Positions 29,289-38,137 of a DNA stretch of 40,263 nt are shown piece after piece. Under the pieces are notes generated by a model. That model saw nothing but the letters and a program-made list of their open reading frames with translations. It made no database searches and was not told the DNA's origin. The DNA is taken from the NCBI RefSeq assembly GCF_027352905.1, contig NZ_DAIEIF010000026.1, forward strand, positions 1 through 40,263, read 5' to 3'. The translations under genes and the position numbers were made by a program. Each line of letters opens with the position of its first letter. Within the stretch, counting starts at the first letter, position 1. The stretch is from Acidocella sp. GTDB taxonomy: Bacteria > Pseudomonadota > Alphaproteobacteria > Acetobacterales > Acetobacteraceae.

Positions 29289-30535
29289 TGTTCAACGCCT
29301 TCGAGCGCAAGGTCGCCGCGCGCTACCTGCGCGCCCGCCGGGGCGAGCGCTTCGTCTCGGTCATCGCCATTTTCTCTCTCATCGGCATCGCCCTCGGCGT
29401 GGCGACGCTGATCATCGTGATGAGCGTGATGAACGGCTTCCGTCAGGAATTGCTGAGCCAGATTCTCGGGCTGAACGGCGATATCGGCGTGTATGGCGCG
29501 GGCGCGCCTCTCACCGATTATGAAGACATGACCAAAAAAATTCTCGCCATCAAGGATGTCACGGCGGCCTTTCCCATCGTCCAGGGGGAGGTTCTGATGT
29601 CCGGCCCGCAAGAGGGCGCGGTGGGCGGCATCGCCCGCGGCATCACGCCGGAGGGGCTGCGGCAATTGCCCACAGTCTCCTCCCACGTGCTGGCGGGCAG
29701 CCTCGATGACCTCACCGGCGACACGGTGGCGGTGGGCGGGGCGCTGGCGCGGCAATTCAACCTTACCCTCGGCGCGCCGCTCACCCTCATCCTGCCGCAG
29801 GGCAAGGCCACGGTCATCGGCACCATCCCCTCCATCCAATCCTTCAAGGTGGCAGCCATCTTCCGCACCGGCATGCAGCAATACGATTCGAGCTTCGTCT
29901 TCCTGCCGCTGCAAACCGCGCAAACCCTGTTCCAGCAAAACGGCGCCGCCACCCAGATTCAGGTCTTCGTCCGTGATCCGGACCATGACGAGGCGGTGAA
30001 GCAGGCCATCGCCGCCGCCTTTCCCGGCATCGGCCTCGACATTCAGGACTGGAAGCAGAACAACGATTCCTTCCTGGCGGCGGTGACGGTGGAGCGCAAT
30101 GTCATGTTCCTCATTCTTACCCTCATCATCATCGTCGCGGCGTTCAACGTCATTTCCTCGCTGATCATGATGGTCAAGGACAAGACGCGAGACATCGCCA
30201 TTTTGCGCACCATGGGCGCGAGTTCCGGCTCGGTCATGCGCATCTTCCTCATGGCGGGGGCGTCGGTGGGCGTGCTCGGCACCTTCATCGGCTTCGTGCT
30301 CGGCGTGCTGTTTTGCGAGCATATCAACCAGATCCGGCTGTTCATTCAGGGCCTCACCGGCCAGCAATTATTCAATCCCACCGTCTACTACCTGGAATCC
30401 CTGCCCGCCCAGCTGGAATGGCGGGAGGTGGCGGAGGTTGTGGCGATGGCGCTCATCCTCTCGGTGCTGGCCACCTTGTACCCAAGCTGGCGCGCCGCCC
30501 GTATCGACCCGGTGGAGGCGCTGCGCAGTGAGTGA
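29288..30535 (+). CDS. lolC: Lipoprotein-releasing ABC transporter permease LolC/LolE
   Basis: This 415-aa protein has an N-terminal transmembrane helix (about 22-46, ending [11 protein letters not shown], a family signature), a large periplasmic domain, and three C-terminal helices of the FtsX/MacB type. It works with LolD to extract outer-membrane lipoproteins from the inner membrane. Only one permease gene is present, as is common outside gammaproteobacteria, so a homodimer (LolF-like) is likely. It overlaps proS by one base and lolD by eight. Confidence 0.95.
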   Translation: MFNAFERKVAARYLRARRGERFVSVIAIFSLIGIALGVATLIIVMSVMNGFRQELLSQILGLNGDIGVYGAGAPLTDYEDMTKKILAIKDVTAAFPIVQGEVLMSGPQEGAVGGIARGITPEGLRQLPTVSSHVLAGSLDDLTGDTVAVGGALARQFNLTLGAPLTLILPQGKATVIGTIPSIQSFKVAAIFRTGMQQYDSSFVFLPLQTAQTLFQQNGAATQIQVFVRDPDHDEAVKQAIAAAFPGIGLDIQDWKQNNDSFLAAVTVERNVMFLILTLIIIVAAFNVISSLIMMVKDKTRDIAILRTMGASSGSVMRIFLMAGASVGVLGTFIGFVLGVLFCEHINQIRLFIQGLTGQQLFNPTVYYLESLPAQLEWREVAEVVAMALILSVLATLYPSWRAARIDPVEALRSE

Positions 30536-31202
30536 GGCTCTGCTCCGCCTGCAAGGGCTGGTCCGGATTTATAAAAGCGGCGCGGAGACGCTGACGGTGC
30601 TGAACGGCGCCAGCCTGAGCCTGGCGCGCGGCGAGATCGTCGCCCTCGTCGCCCCCTCCGGCGCGGGCAAATCCACCTTGCTGCATCTGGCCGGGCTGCT
30701 GGAAAAACCGGATGGCGGCCAGGTGATCATAGATGGGCGCGAGGCCGGGGCCCTGAGCGACGCCGCCCGCACCGCCCTGCGGCTGCGCCATATCGGCTTC
30801 GTCTATCAGTTCCATCACCTGCTGGCCGAGTTCACGGCGCTGGAAAACATTGCCCTGCCGCAGATGATCGCCGGGGTGGGGGAGGGCGCCGCCCGCCGCC
30901 GCGCCATGGAATTGCTGGAGAAATTCGGCCTCGCCCCGCGCGCCGCCCATTTGCCGGGCAAGCTCTCGGGCGGAGAGAAGCAGCGCGTCGCCATCGCCCG
31001 GGCGCTGGCCAACCGCCCCTCCTTACTGCTGGCGGACGAGCCGACGGGCAATCTCGATCTCGCCACCGCCAACATCGTCTTCGAGGAATTGCTCCGGGTG
31101 GTGCGGGGTGAGAACACCGCCGCGCTCATCGCCACCCACAACCCGGAGCTGGCGGCGCGGATGGACCGGCAGGTGAGCCTGCGCGGAGGACGATTGGTAT
31201 GA
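30528..31202 (+). CDS. lolD: Lipoprotein-releasing ABC transporter ATPase LolD
   Basis: This 224-aa ABC ATPase has Walker [10 protein letters not shown] (residues ~40-48), Q-loop region FVYQFHHLL, signature [15 protein letters not shown] and Walker [13 protein letters not shown]. It powers the LolC permease encoded just upstream; the GTG start overlaps the lolC stop by eight bases. A longer frame reaching back into lolC would add 30 Arg/Cys-rich residues and is rejected. Downstream it converges with ssb after 109 bases. dnaE, which often follows lolD in alphaproteobacteria, is not here. Confidence 0.96.
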   Translation: MSEALLRLQGLVRIYKSGAETLTVLNGASLSLARGEIVALVAPSGAGKSTLLHLAGLLEKPDGGQVIIDGREAGALSDAARTALRLRHIGFVYQFHHLLAEFTALENIALPQMIAGVGEGAARRRAMELLEKFGLAPRAAHLPGKLSGGEKQRVAIARALANRPSLLLADEPTGNLDLATANIVFEELLRVVRGENTAALIATHNPELAARMDRQVSLRGGRLV

Positions 31203-31217
31203 GTTCTGGTCTTAGAA

Positions 31218-31245
31218 AGCGTGAAGACGGAGAGCGTGAAGACGG
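31218..31245. repeat. Short tandem direct repeat between lolD and ssb
   Basis: AGCGTGAAGACGG occurs at 31218-31230 and again at 31233-31245, a period of 15 bases. It lies in the 109-base convergent gap between lolD and ssb. Function unknown; it may be a simple duplication. Confidence 0.6.
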
Positions 31246-31271
31246 CAATGGAAAGCGCTGTGTTTCCCTGA

Positions 31272-31298
31272 ATGATCGCCGTTGTTATTGACGATCAT
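31272..31298. other. Inverted repeat in the lolD-ssb convergent gap
   Basis: ATGATCG (31272-31278) and CGATCAT (31292-31298) form a perfect 7-bp stem with a 13-base loop. A second short repeat GGAAA/TTTCC lies at 31250-31267. The position between convergent genes suggests a shared transcript end, but neither side has a T-run, so I do not call it an intrinsic terminator. Confidence 0.35.
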
Positions 31299-31311
31299 GC
31301 GAGGGTGATCC

Positions 31312-31791
31312 TCAGAACGGAATTTCGTCATCCAGATCATTGCGGGGGGCGGCGTCCCATCCGCCCACGGCGCGGGGCTGGGGTTTGGCGGGGGCGGCGC
31401 GGGGCGCGTAATCATCTCCCCCCGCGTTCGCGTTATTGCCGGGGCGGTCGAGCAGCACCAGCTCGCCATTGAAGCGGCCGATCATGATCTCGGTGGTGTA
31501 GCGGTCCTGGCCGCTCTGGTCGGTCCATTTGCGGGTCTGCAGCTTGCCTTCCAGATAAACCTTCGAGCCTTTACGCAAATACCGCTCAGCCACATCGCCC
31601 AGCCGGTCGTTCATGATGACCACGCGGTGCCATTCGGTCTGCTCCTTGCGCTCGCCGCTCGCCTTGTCGTTCCAGCTTTCCGAGGTCGCCACCGCGAGAT
31701 TGACCACCTTGAGGCCGGATTGAGTATTGCGCACCTCGGGGTCGCGCCCCAGATTACCCACCAGAATCACCTTGTTCACGCTGCCGGCCAC
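31312..31791 (-). CDS. ssb: Single-stranded DNA-binding protein
   Basis: This 159-aa protein has an N-terminal OB fold ([21 protein letters not shown] start, then [29 protein letters not shown]), a disordered Gly/Pro/Ala linker, and the acidic tail DLDDEIPF. The tail recruits repair and replication partners. It binds single-stranded DNA as a tetramer. The GTG start (31789-31791) has GGAGG about seven bases upstream, and an ATG seven bases further out is in a different frame. It is divergent from uvrA, a common proteobacterial pairing. Confidence 0.98.
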   Translation of the reverse strand: MAGSVNKVILVGNLGRDPEVRNTQSGLKVVNLAVATSESWNDKASGERKEQTEWHRVVIMNDRLGDVAERYLRKGSKVYLEGKLQTRKWTDQSGQDRYTTEIMIGRFNGELVLLDRPGNNANAGGDDYAPRAAPAKPQPRAVGGWDAAPRNDLDDEIPF

Positions 31792-31886
31792 GCCCCATCC
31801 TCCACCACAGATTGCCTTGCAGATTAGCCCATACCGTCCTGCCTGACCAGCAGGGCCGGTTCAGCGCCAGCGGCGGGCGATCAGCG

Positions 31887-31915
31887 TTGCTTTGTAGCCC
31901 CTCACCCCCTATCTT
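31887..31915 (+). promoter_or_regulatory. Promoter of uvrA
   Basis: TTGCTT at 31887-31892 and TATCTT at 31910-31915 are separated by exactly 17 bases, each matching 4 of 6 consensus positions. The predicted start near 31922 falls inside the LexA box, as expected for a LexA-repressed promoter. Confidence 0.6.
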
Positions 31916-31919
31916 TCAA

Positions 31920-31934
31920 GAACATTGCACGAAC
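31920..31934 (+). promoter_or_regulatory. LexA (SOS) operator of uvrA
   Basis: GAAC-N7-GAAC is perfect here (GAACATTGCACGAAC). This direct-repeat form, also written GTTC-N7-GTTC, is the known LexA site of alphaproteobacteria, unlike the palindromic CTG-N10-CAG of E. coli. It begins five bases after the -10 box and ends 13 bases before the uvrA ATG, so LexA would block transcription initiation. It is 129 bases from the ssb start and could influence ssb too, but that is less likely. Confidence 0.85.
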
Positions 31935-31947
31935 ATTGGAACCGATC

Positions 31948-34815
31948 ATGGTGGAGCAGAAGGGCGCGGGGTTCATCACCATCCGCGGCGCGCGCGAGCA
32001 TAATCTCAAGAATATCGACATCCAGATTCCCCGTGGCCAGCTCACCGTTCTCACCGGACTTTCCGGCTCCGGCAAATCCTCGCTCGCCTTCGACACCATC
32101 TATGCCGAGGGCCAGCGCCGTTATGTCGAGAGCCTCTCCGCCTATGCGCGGCAATTTTTGGAGCTGATGGGCAAACCGGATGTGGATTCGATCGAAGGCC
32201 TCTCACCGGCCATCTCCATCGAGCAGAAGACGACCTCGAAAAATCCGCGTTCAACCGTCGGCACCGTCACCGAAATTCATGATTACATGCGCCTGCTCTG
32301 GGCGCGGGTGGGCGTGCCCTATTCGCCCGCCACCGGCCTGCCCATCGAGGCGCAGACGGTGAGCCAGATGGTGGACCGCATACTGGCGATGAAAGAGGGC
32401 ACGCGGCTCCTGCTGCTGGCGCCGGTCATACGCGGCCGCAAGGGCGAATACCGGAAGGATCTGGCGGAATACCAGCGCAAGGGGTTCACCCGGGTGAAGG
32501 TGGACGGCACCGTGTATGAAATCGAGCAGGTGCCGGCGCTCAACAAGAAACTCAAGCACGATATCGAACTGGTGGTCGACCGGCTGGTGGTGCGGCCCGG
32601 CATCGAACAGCGCCTTGCCGATTCGCTGGAAACGGCGCTCGGCCTCGCCGATGGCATCGTCTATGCCGAGACCGCGGATGGCGCTGAGCGCACGGTGTTT
32701 TCCTCCCGCTTCGCCTGCCCGGTTTCCGGTTTTACCATCGAGGAGATCGAACCCCGCCTGTTTTCCTTCAACGCGCCGCAGGGGGCCTGTCCCGCCTGCG
32801 ACGGGCTGGGTCATGAAACCTATTTCGACCCTCATCTCATCGTGCCGGATGAGCGCCGGGCACTGGATGACGGCGCGATCGCCCCCTGGGCCAATGCGCA
32901 ATCGCCCTATTACACCCAAACGCTCACGGCCATCGCCCGCCATTATGGCGTGCGGCCCTCCACCGCCTGGCAGGACCTGCCGGAGGCGGTGCGCGACGTC
33001 ATTCTCTACGGCTCGGGCAAGGAGGCGATAAAGTTCACTTATAAGGATTCGGCCCGGGCCTATACGATCGAGAAGCCCTTCGAGGGCGTCATTCGTAATC
33101 TCGAGCGGCGCTATAAGGAGACGGATTCCGCCTGGGTGCGCGAGGAATTGTCCCGCTATCAGGCCGAACAGCCTTGCGAGGTCTGCCACGGCGCGCGGTT
33201 GCGGCCCGAGGCGCTGGCGGTGAAGGTGGCGGAGCGCAACCTCGCCGAGGTGGCGGAACTGCCCATCGACGAGGCCCGCCTCTGGTTCGCCGGGGTGGCG
33301 GCGACGCTGACCCCGCAGCGGCTGGAAATCGCCCGCCGCATCCTCAAGGAGATCGAGGAGCGTCTGCAATTTCTGCTGGATGTCGGGTTGAATTATCTAA
33401 CCCTGGCGCGCGGCTCGGCCACGCTCTCGGGCGGGGAGAGCCAGCGCATCCGCTTGGCCAGCCAGATCGGCTCCGGCCTCACCGGCGTGCTCTATGTGCT
33501 CGACGAGCCTTCCATCGGCCTGCACCAGCGCGACAATGACCGCCTGCTCGGCACGCTGGCCCGGCTCAAGCGGCTCGGCAATACCGTGCTGGTGGTGGAG
33601 CATGACGAGGATGCGATCCGCGCCGCCGACCATCTCGTGGATATGGGGCCAGGAGCGGGGATCAATGGCGGCTATGTCGTGGCGCAGGGCACCCCGGCGG
33701 AGGTCGCCGCCAACCGCCATTCCCTCACCGGTGATTATCTCTCCGGCCGGCGCGCCATTCCGGTTCCGGCGCGGCGGCCCTGGCCGCGCCAGCGCAGCCT
33801 CAAGCTCATCGGCGCGCGGGGCAACAACCTCAAGAACGTGACGGCGGAGTTTCCCCTCGGCCTGTTCACCTGCGTCACCGGCGTCTCCGGCGGGGGCAAG
33901 TCAACGCTGGTCATCGACACGCTCTACAAGGCCCTCTCACGCCGGCTGATGGGCTCGGGCGAGGTGCCCGCCCCGTTCGAGCGCATCGAGGGGGCGGAGC
34001 AGCTCGATAAGATCATCGACATCGACCAATCCCCCATCGGCCGCACGCCGCGCTCCAACCCCGCCACCTATACGGATTTGTTCGCGCCGATCCGCGACTG
34101 GTTCGCCGAATTGCCTGAGAGCCGGGCGCGCGGCTACAAGCCCGGGCGGTTTTCCTTCAATGTCAAAGGCGGGCGCTGCGAGGCCTGCCAGGGCGACGGC
34201 GTGCTGAAAATCGAGATGCATTTCCTGCCGGATGTGTTCGTCACCTGCGATACCTGCAAGGGAAAGCGCTATAACCGGGAAACGCTGGAGGTGAAATTCC
34301 GCGGCAAATCCATCGCCGATGTGCTGGATATGACAGTGGATGAGGCGCAGCCCTTTTTCGCCGCCGTGCCGAAGATCCACGATCGGCTCAGCCTGCTGGC
34401 GCGGGTGGGGCTGGGCTATATCCGGCTCGGCCAGCAGGCCACGACGCTCTCCGGCGGGGAGGCGCAGCGCATCAAATTAGCCAAGGAGTTGGCGCGGCGG
34501 GCCACGGGGCGCACGCTTTACATTCTCGACGAGCCGACGACCGGCTTGCATTTCGAGGATATCCGCAAGCTGCTGGAGGTGCTGCACGCGCTGGTGGATG
34601 CGGGCAACACGATCATCGTCATCGAGCATAATCTCGAGGTGATCAAAACCGCCGATCATATCATCGATATCGGTCCGGAAGGCGGCGCCGGTGGCGGGCG
34701 CATCATCGCCACCGGCACGCCCGAGGAGGTGGCGGCGGCGCCAGGCAGCTATACCGGCAAATTCCTGGCGCCGCTGCTGGCGCCGAAGCCGCAGCGCGCC
34801 CGCCGCAAGGCCTGA
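31948..34815 (+). CDS. uvrA: Excinuclease ABC subunit A
   Basis: This 955-aa damage-recognition ATPase of nucleotide excision repair is full length. ABC site I has Walker A GLSGSGKS (residues 37-44) and signature [15 protein letters not shown] site II has Walker A GVSGGGKS (645-652) and [12 protein letters not shown]. Zinc-binding elements include CEVCHG and, in the second half, CEACQG...CDTCKG. In the insertion-domain finger the E. coli Cys256 position is Ser (Ser260, CPVSGF), leaving Cys257, Cys281 and Cys284. ATG 31948 is preferred over TTG 31936, since the TTG overlaps the end of the first GAAC-rich operator region and the ATG has TTGGAA eight bases upstream. Confidence 0.98.
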   Translation: MVEQKGAGFITIRGAREHNLKNIDIQIPRGQLTVLTGLSGSGKSSLAFDTIYAEGQRRYVESLSAYARQFLELMGKPDVDSIEGLSPAISIEQKTTSKNPRSTVGTVTEIHDYMRLLWARVGVPYSPATGLPIEAQTVSQMVDRILAMKEGTRLLLLAPVIRGRKGEYRKDLAEYQRKGFTRVKVDGTVYEIEQVPALNKKLKHDIELVVDRLVVRPGIEQRLADSLETALGLADGIVYAETADGAERTVFSSRFACPVSGFTIEEIEPRLFSFNAPQGACPACDGLGHETYFDPHLIVPDERRALDDGAIAPWANAQSPYYTQTLTAIARHYGVRPSTAWQDLPEAVRDVILYGSGKEAIKFTYKDSARAYTIEKPFEGVIRNLERRYKETDSAWVREELSRYQAEQPCEVCHGARLRPEALAVKVAERNLAEVAELPIDEARLWFAGVAATLTPQRLEIARRILKEIEERLQFLLDVGLNYLTLARGSATLSGGESQRIRLASQIGSGLTGVLYVLDEPSIGLHQRDNDRLLGTLARLKRLGNTVLVVEHDEDAIRAADHLVDMGPGAGINGGYVVAQGTPAEVAANRHSLTGDYLSGRRAIPVPARRPWPRQRSLKLIGARGNNLKNVTAEFPLGLFTCVTGVSGGGKSTLVIDTLYKALSRRLMGSGEVPAPFERIEGAEQLDKIIDIDQSPIGRTPRSNPATYTDLFAPIRDWFAELPESRARGYKPGRFSFNVKGGRCEACQGDGVLKIEMHFLPDVFVTCDTCKGKRYNRETLEVKFRGKSIADVLDMTVDEAQPFFAAVPKIHDRLSLLARVGLGYIRLGQQATTLSGGEAQRIKLAKELARRATGRTLYILDEPTTGLHFEDIRKLLEVLHALVDAGNTIIVIEHNLEVIKTADHIIDIGPEGGAGGGRIIATGTPEEVAAAPGSYTGKFLAPLLAPKPQRARRKA

Positions 34816-34863
34816 CCGCTTGGCTCTGGACGGGTTTGGCCGGGCGCGATACCCAAGGCGGAG

Positions 34864-36603
34864 ATGACGCCAGACCCTGTATCCTTGCCGCCCATCGCCT
34901 TGATGAGCTGGTTCGGCACGCTGCTCTGCCTGGACCGGCGGAGCGGCGGCTTCGTCCATCGCGGGATGGAGGCGCTGGACTCCTGGCACATAATACTGGA
35001 GCTGGAGCCTGGGGAAGAGGGTGGCGCGCCCGTGCTCACCACCGGCTGGGCCGGGGGCGAGGGGGTGCGCGGCCTGGAAATCGCGCCGGGCGCGCTCATC
35101 CCCGGCTGTCTCACCCTGCGGCTGGGCGAGCGTTTTCTCTCCGCCAGGCCGGGGGGCGACGCGGCGGCCGAGGCAGGTGAGGCCAAGCATTGGGAGCAGT
35201 TTCTACCCATCTCAAAGCGGGACCTGACGGTGCTGGCGGATATTCTTGCCCGGCGCTGGAGGATGGAGGCGGGGCCGGCGGTGCCGGCGGGGCTGGCCGA
35301 GTTCCAGCTCCACTTCGGACGGCGGGCGGTGAGCCTGGCCGCCAATCTGCCCCTCCCGGCCGAGGCCGGGGCGGAGCTGCTCGACCTCGCCGATGGCGAG
35401 GGATGGTTGAGCCTGACCGCGGCGACCAAACCGCCTGAGCGGCGGGTGTGGATCTATCCGCTCGGCAATATCGGCAACCGCGCGCTGCAATATCTCGCCG
35501 CGGCAGGCATCGCCGCCCGTGTTCCGGGCGCGAAAATCGAGAACGTGATGCTGGAAATGTGGGGGCGGCGCGAGCCCGCCCCCCGCCCCGAGCCGTGGGA
35601 GCGGGCCGGGAGCAACGATCATTTTCTTTATCACCTCGATGTGGACGGGCTGGGCGATTGTCTCGCGCGGGGCGAGGTGGATGCCATTTGCCTGGAAAGC
35701 TATTGCTTCCATCTCGACCATTATCCGCCCCGCGCCAAATGCCGCGAATTGCTGCCCCCCGCCCAGGATACGGAGGATGTGCGCGGCTTCGGCCCGGGGG
35801 AGCTGGTATGCAGCGTGCGCGCCGCCGAGATTCTTCATTACGCCCACCCCGATTACTTCCCGCTTCCCCCCGGCTATTACGCGAAATTACAGGCCGAGAG
35901 CGGGCTCGATCTCGTGTTTTTCGGCCAGTTGGGGGACGACGCCTATTCCCAGGCCCTGCGCGCCGCCTTCCCCCGCGCGCGTTTCGTGCCGGGGGTGAAC
36001 CAGAACCACGATTTCGAGGTGCTGCGCCGGTCCCGCAACGTCGCGCTCTCCATCTCGACCTTCGCCTGGCTGGCCGCCTGGCTGGGGGAGGCGGAGCGCG
36101 TCTATCTGCCGGTGGGCGGTATCTTCAACCCGCATCATGACCCGGGTATGTTGTTTCTGCCGCTGGAGGAGCCCGCCTATCGCTACATGCTTCTGCCGCC
36201 CGTTAAGGCGGTGAGCCTCGCTGACCCGGTGCGCTTCTGGCTGATGCAGGATGTGATCGCGCGTGGAACGCGGCCCATCGGGGTGGAGGAACTGCGGGGC
36301 CTCGTCGCCCGCGCCGCCGGGCGTGAGCGGGAGATGACGAAGGTGAAGCGGTTTTCCAGCGCCGCCTATTTACGGGCCTACCCGGATGTCGCCAATGAGG
36401 CGCGCGCGCTGCGCCGCACCGGGCTCGACCATTATTTTAATGCCGGGGTGAAGGAGAACCGGGTCACCCGGCCCTTCGACCCGCTCTTCTACGCTGATCG
36501 TTATCCCGAGGCGGCGGAGGCGGTGGCGCTCGGCCATTACCGCACATTATTTGCTCATTTCCAGGCGGTGGGGGAGGCGCTGGGTTACCAGCCCACGCCC
36601 TGA
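34864..36603 (+). CDS. Unrecognised multidomain protein with GT11-like (fucosyltransferase-like) core and C-terminal PDVA repeats
   Basis: I do not recognise this 579-aa protein as a named family. Residues 14-115 look all-beta (FGTLLCLDRR, RFLSARPGG, HWEQFLP) and recall a beta-trefoil, at low confidence. Residues 195-215 (WIYPLGNIGNRALQYLAAAG) resemble the GxLGNQMFQYA opening of GT11 fucosyltransferases. Residues 395-412 (ALSISTFAWLAAWLGEAE) resemble the GT11 SNSSFSWWAAWL motif. The intervening donor-site HxRRGD position reads SVRAAE (317-322), so activity is doubtful. Residues 497-570 hold two repeats of the type FxxxxYLxxYPDVA...HYxxxGxxExR, seen at the ends of some bacterial glycan-related proteins. 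There is no signal peptide or membrane segment. It lies 48 bases after uvrA with AAGG five bases before the ATG, and converges with coq10. Confidence 0.6.
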   Translation: MTPDPVSLPPIALMSWFGTLLCLDRRSGGFVHRGMEALDSWHIILELEPGEEGGAPVLTTGWAGGEGVRGLEIAPGALIPGCLTLRLGERFLSARPGGDAAAEAGEAKHWEQFLPISKRDLTVLADILARRWRMEAGPAVPAGLAEFQLHFGRRAVSLAANLPLPAEAGAELLDLADGEGWLSLTAATKPPERRVWIYPLGNIGNRALQYLAAAGIAARVPGAKIENVMLEMWGRREPAPRPEPWERAGSNDHFLYHLDVDGLGDCLARGEVDAICLESYCFHLDHYPPRAKCRELLPPAQDTEDVRGFGPGELVCSVRAAEILHYAHPDYFPLPPGYYAKLQAESGLDLVFFGQLGDDAYSQALRAAFPRARFVPGVNQNHDFEVLRRSRNVALSISTFAWLAAWLGEAERVYLPVGGIFNPHHDPGMLFLPLEEPAYRYMLLPPVKAVSLADPVRFWLMQDVIARGTRPIGVEELRGLVARAAGREREMTKVKRFSSAAYLRAYPDVANEARALRRTGLDHYFNAGVKENRVTRPFDPLFYADRYPEAAEAVALGHYRTLFAHFQAVGEALGYQPTP

Positions 36604-36620
36604 TCCAGCGCAATACCCCC

Positions 36621-37133
36621 TTAAGCGCCGCGCTCGGCCGGGGGCGCGGGCCGCGTGGCTCCGGCGGGTTTGTTGCCCTTGCCCCCCGGCTCGCCATAGA
36701 CGGCGGCGGCGCGTTTGAGGAAGGCGTTGACCATTACCTGCACCGCCTCGGTGAACACCGCGCCGATCGCCTTTTGCAGAATGAAATTACGGAATTCGAA
36801 ATCCACGTAGAAATCGACGACGCAACCCTCCGGGTGCGGAGTGAAATCCCAGCTATTATGCAAATATTTGAAGGGGCCGCGTTCATATTCCACGCGGATG
36901 GCGCGGGCGCCATCGCCGCCGCCGGGCAGCAAGGTCACCCGGCTGGTGAAGCTTTCCCGGAACGGTCCGAAGCCGATGGTCAGATCCGCGATCATCAGAT
37001 TATTGACCTGGCTGCGCACCCGCGCCCCCATGCACCAGGGAAGGAATTGCGGGTATTTCCCCACATCCGCCACCAGCGCGTAAAGCTGCTGCGGCGTGTA
37101 GGGCACGATTTTCTGTTGGGCGAAGGAAGTCAC
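36621..37133 (-). CDS. Coq10/RatA-like START-domain protein (ubiquinone-binding)
   Basis: This 170-aa protein of the polyketide cyclase/START superfamily starts MTSFAQQKIVPYTPQQLYALV. The family region VADVGKYPQFLPWC follows, then alternating strands and a C-terminal helix (AVQVMVNAFLKRAAAVYG). Coq10 homologs bind ubiquinone and help its delivery to respiratory complexes; the bacterial relatives are sometimes annotated RatA. The GTG start lies four bases after the lipA stop, so it is in one transcript with lipA. In-frame codons upstream lie inside lipA and are not part of the domain. The tail is Gly/Pro/Ala-rich. Confidence 0.88.
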   Translation of the reverse strand: MTSFAQQKIVPYTPQQLYALVADVGKYPQFLPWCMGARVRSQVNNLMIADLTIGFGPFRESFTSRVTLLPGGGDGARAIRVEYERGPFKYLHNSWDFTPHPEGCVVDFYVDFEFRNFILQKAIGAVFTEAVQVMVNAFLKRAAAVYGEPGGKGNKPAGATRPAPPAERGA

Positions 37134-37137
37134 GGCG

Positions 37138-38088
37138 TCAGGCGGCGAGCTGCTTGGCCCGCGCCGCCCGCAGCGCCGCGAAATCGGCGTCGGCATGGTA
37201 GGACGAGCGGGTGAGCGGGCTGGCGGAGACCTGGAGAAAGCCCTTGGCGCGGGCCAGGCCGGCGAGATCGGCGAATTCTTCCGGCGTCCAGAATTTCTCG
37301 ACCGCCGCGTGTTTGACGCTCGGCTGGAGATACTGGCCGATGGTGATGAAATCCACATCCGCCACGCGCAGATCGTCCATCACCTGCGAGATCTCGGCCC
37401 GGCTTTCGCCGAGCCCGACCATGAGACCGGATTTGGTGAAAATCGAAGGGTCGAGCCGCTTCACCTGGTCGAGCAGGCGGATGGATTGGTAGTAACGCGC
37501 GCCGGGGCGGATGGCGGGATAGAGGCGCGGCACCGTCTCGAAATTATGGTTGAAAACATCCGGGCGGGCGGCGGCGATGACCTCCGGCGCGCCCGGCTTG
37601 CGCAGAAAATCCGGGGTTAGCACCTCGATGGTCGTGGCGGGGGCGGCGGCGCGCACCGTGGCGATGACGGCCGCGAAATGCGCCGCGCCGCCATCGGCGA
37701 GGTCATCCCGGTCCACCGAGGTGATGACGACATGTTTGAGTCCCATCACCGCCACCGCCTCCGCCACCCGGCGCGGCTCATCCGCCGCCAGCGGCTGCGG
37801 CAGCCCGGTGGCGACGTTGCAGAAGGCGCAGGCGCGGGTGCAAATCTCGCCCATGATCATCATGGTGGCATGGCGCTGGGACCAGCATTCACCGATATTG
37901 GGACAGGCGGCTTCCTCGCAGACCGTCGCCAGTTTCTTTTCGCGCATCAGCGCCCGGGTCTCGTGATAGACCGGATGCGTCGGCGCTTTCACGCGGATCC
38001 ATTCCGGCTTGCGGGCAATCGGGTTGTCCGGCCGGTGCTGTTTCTCCGGGTGGCGCACCCGGTGGTCGATCTCGATACGTCTGGCCAT
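37138..38088 (-). CDS. lipA: Lipoyl synthase
   Basis: This 316-aa radical SAM enzyme inserts two sulfurs into protein-bound octanoate to make lipoate. The auxiliary [4Fe-4S] cluster ligands are Cys57, Cys62 and Cys68 ([12 protein letters not shown]). The SAM cluster ligands are Cys83, Cys87 and Cys90 (CTRACAFC). The family serine motif RSSYHAD is near the C-terminus. I use the ATG at 38088, since the longer in-frame frame would read through the terminator hairpin. It lies directly downstream of lpd, whose complex needs lipoate, and a terminator sits 15 bases before this ATG. coq10 follows. Confidence 0.98.
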   Translation of the reverse strand: MARRIEIDHRVRHPEKQHRPDNPIARKPEWIRVKAPTHPVYHETRALMREKKLATVCEEAACPNIGECWSQRHATMMIMGEICTRACAFCNVATGLPQPLAADEPRRVAEAVAVMGLKHVVITSVDRDDLADGGAAHFAAVIATVRAAAPATTIEVLTPDFLRKPGAPEVIAAARPDVFNHNFETVPRLYPAIRPGARYYQSIRLLDQVKRLDPSIFTKSGLMVGLGESRAEISQVMDDLRVADVDFITIGQYLQPSVKHAAVEKFWTPEEFADLAGLARAKGFLQVSASPLTRSSYHADADFAALRAARAKQLAA

Positions 38089-38103
38089 CTCTGCCTTGCC
38101 TGG

Positions 38104-38130
38104 AAAAACGCCCCCTTTCCGGGGGCGTTT
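38104..38130 (-). terminator. Intrinsic terminator between lpd and lipA
   Basis: Read on the minus strand, AAACGCCCCC pairs perfectly with GGGGGCGTTT (10 bp) around a five-base GGAAA loop, and the run of T continues to 38104. It sits seven bases after the lpd stop and only 15 bases upstream of the lipA ATG. So lipA is either reached by read-through or is regulated at this site. Confidence 0.9.
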
Positions 38131-38137
38131 ACTGTTC

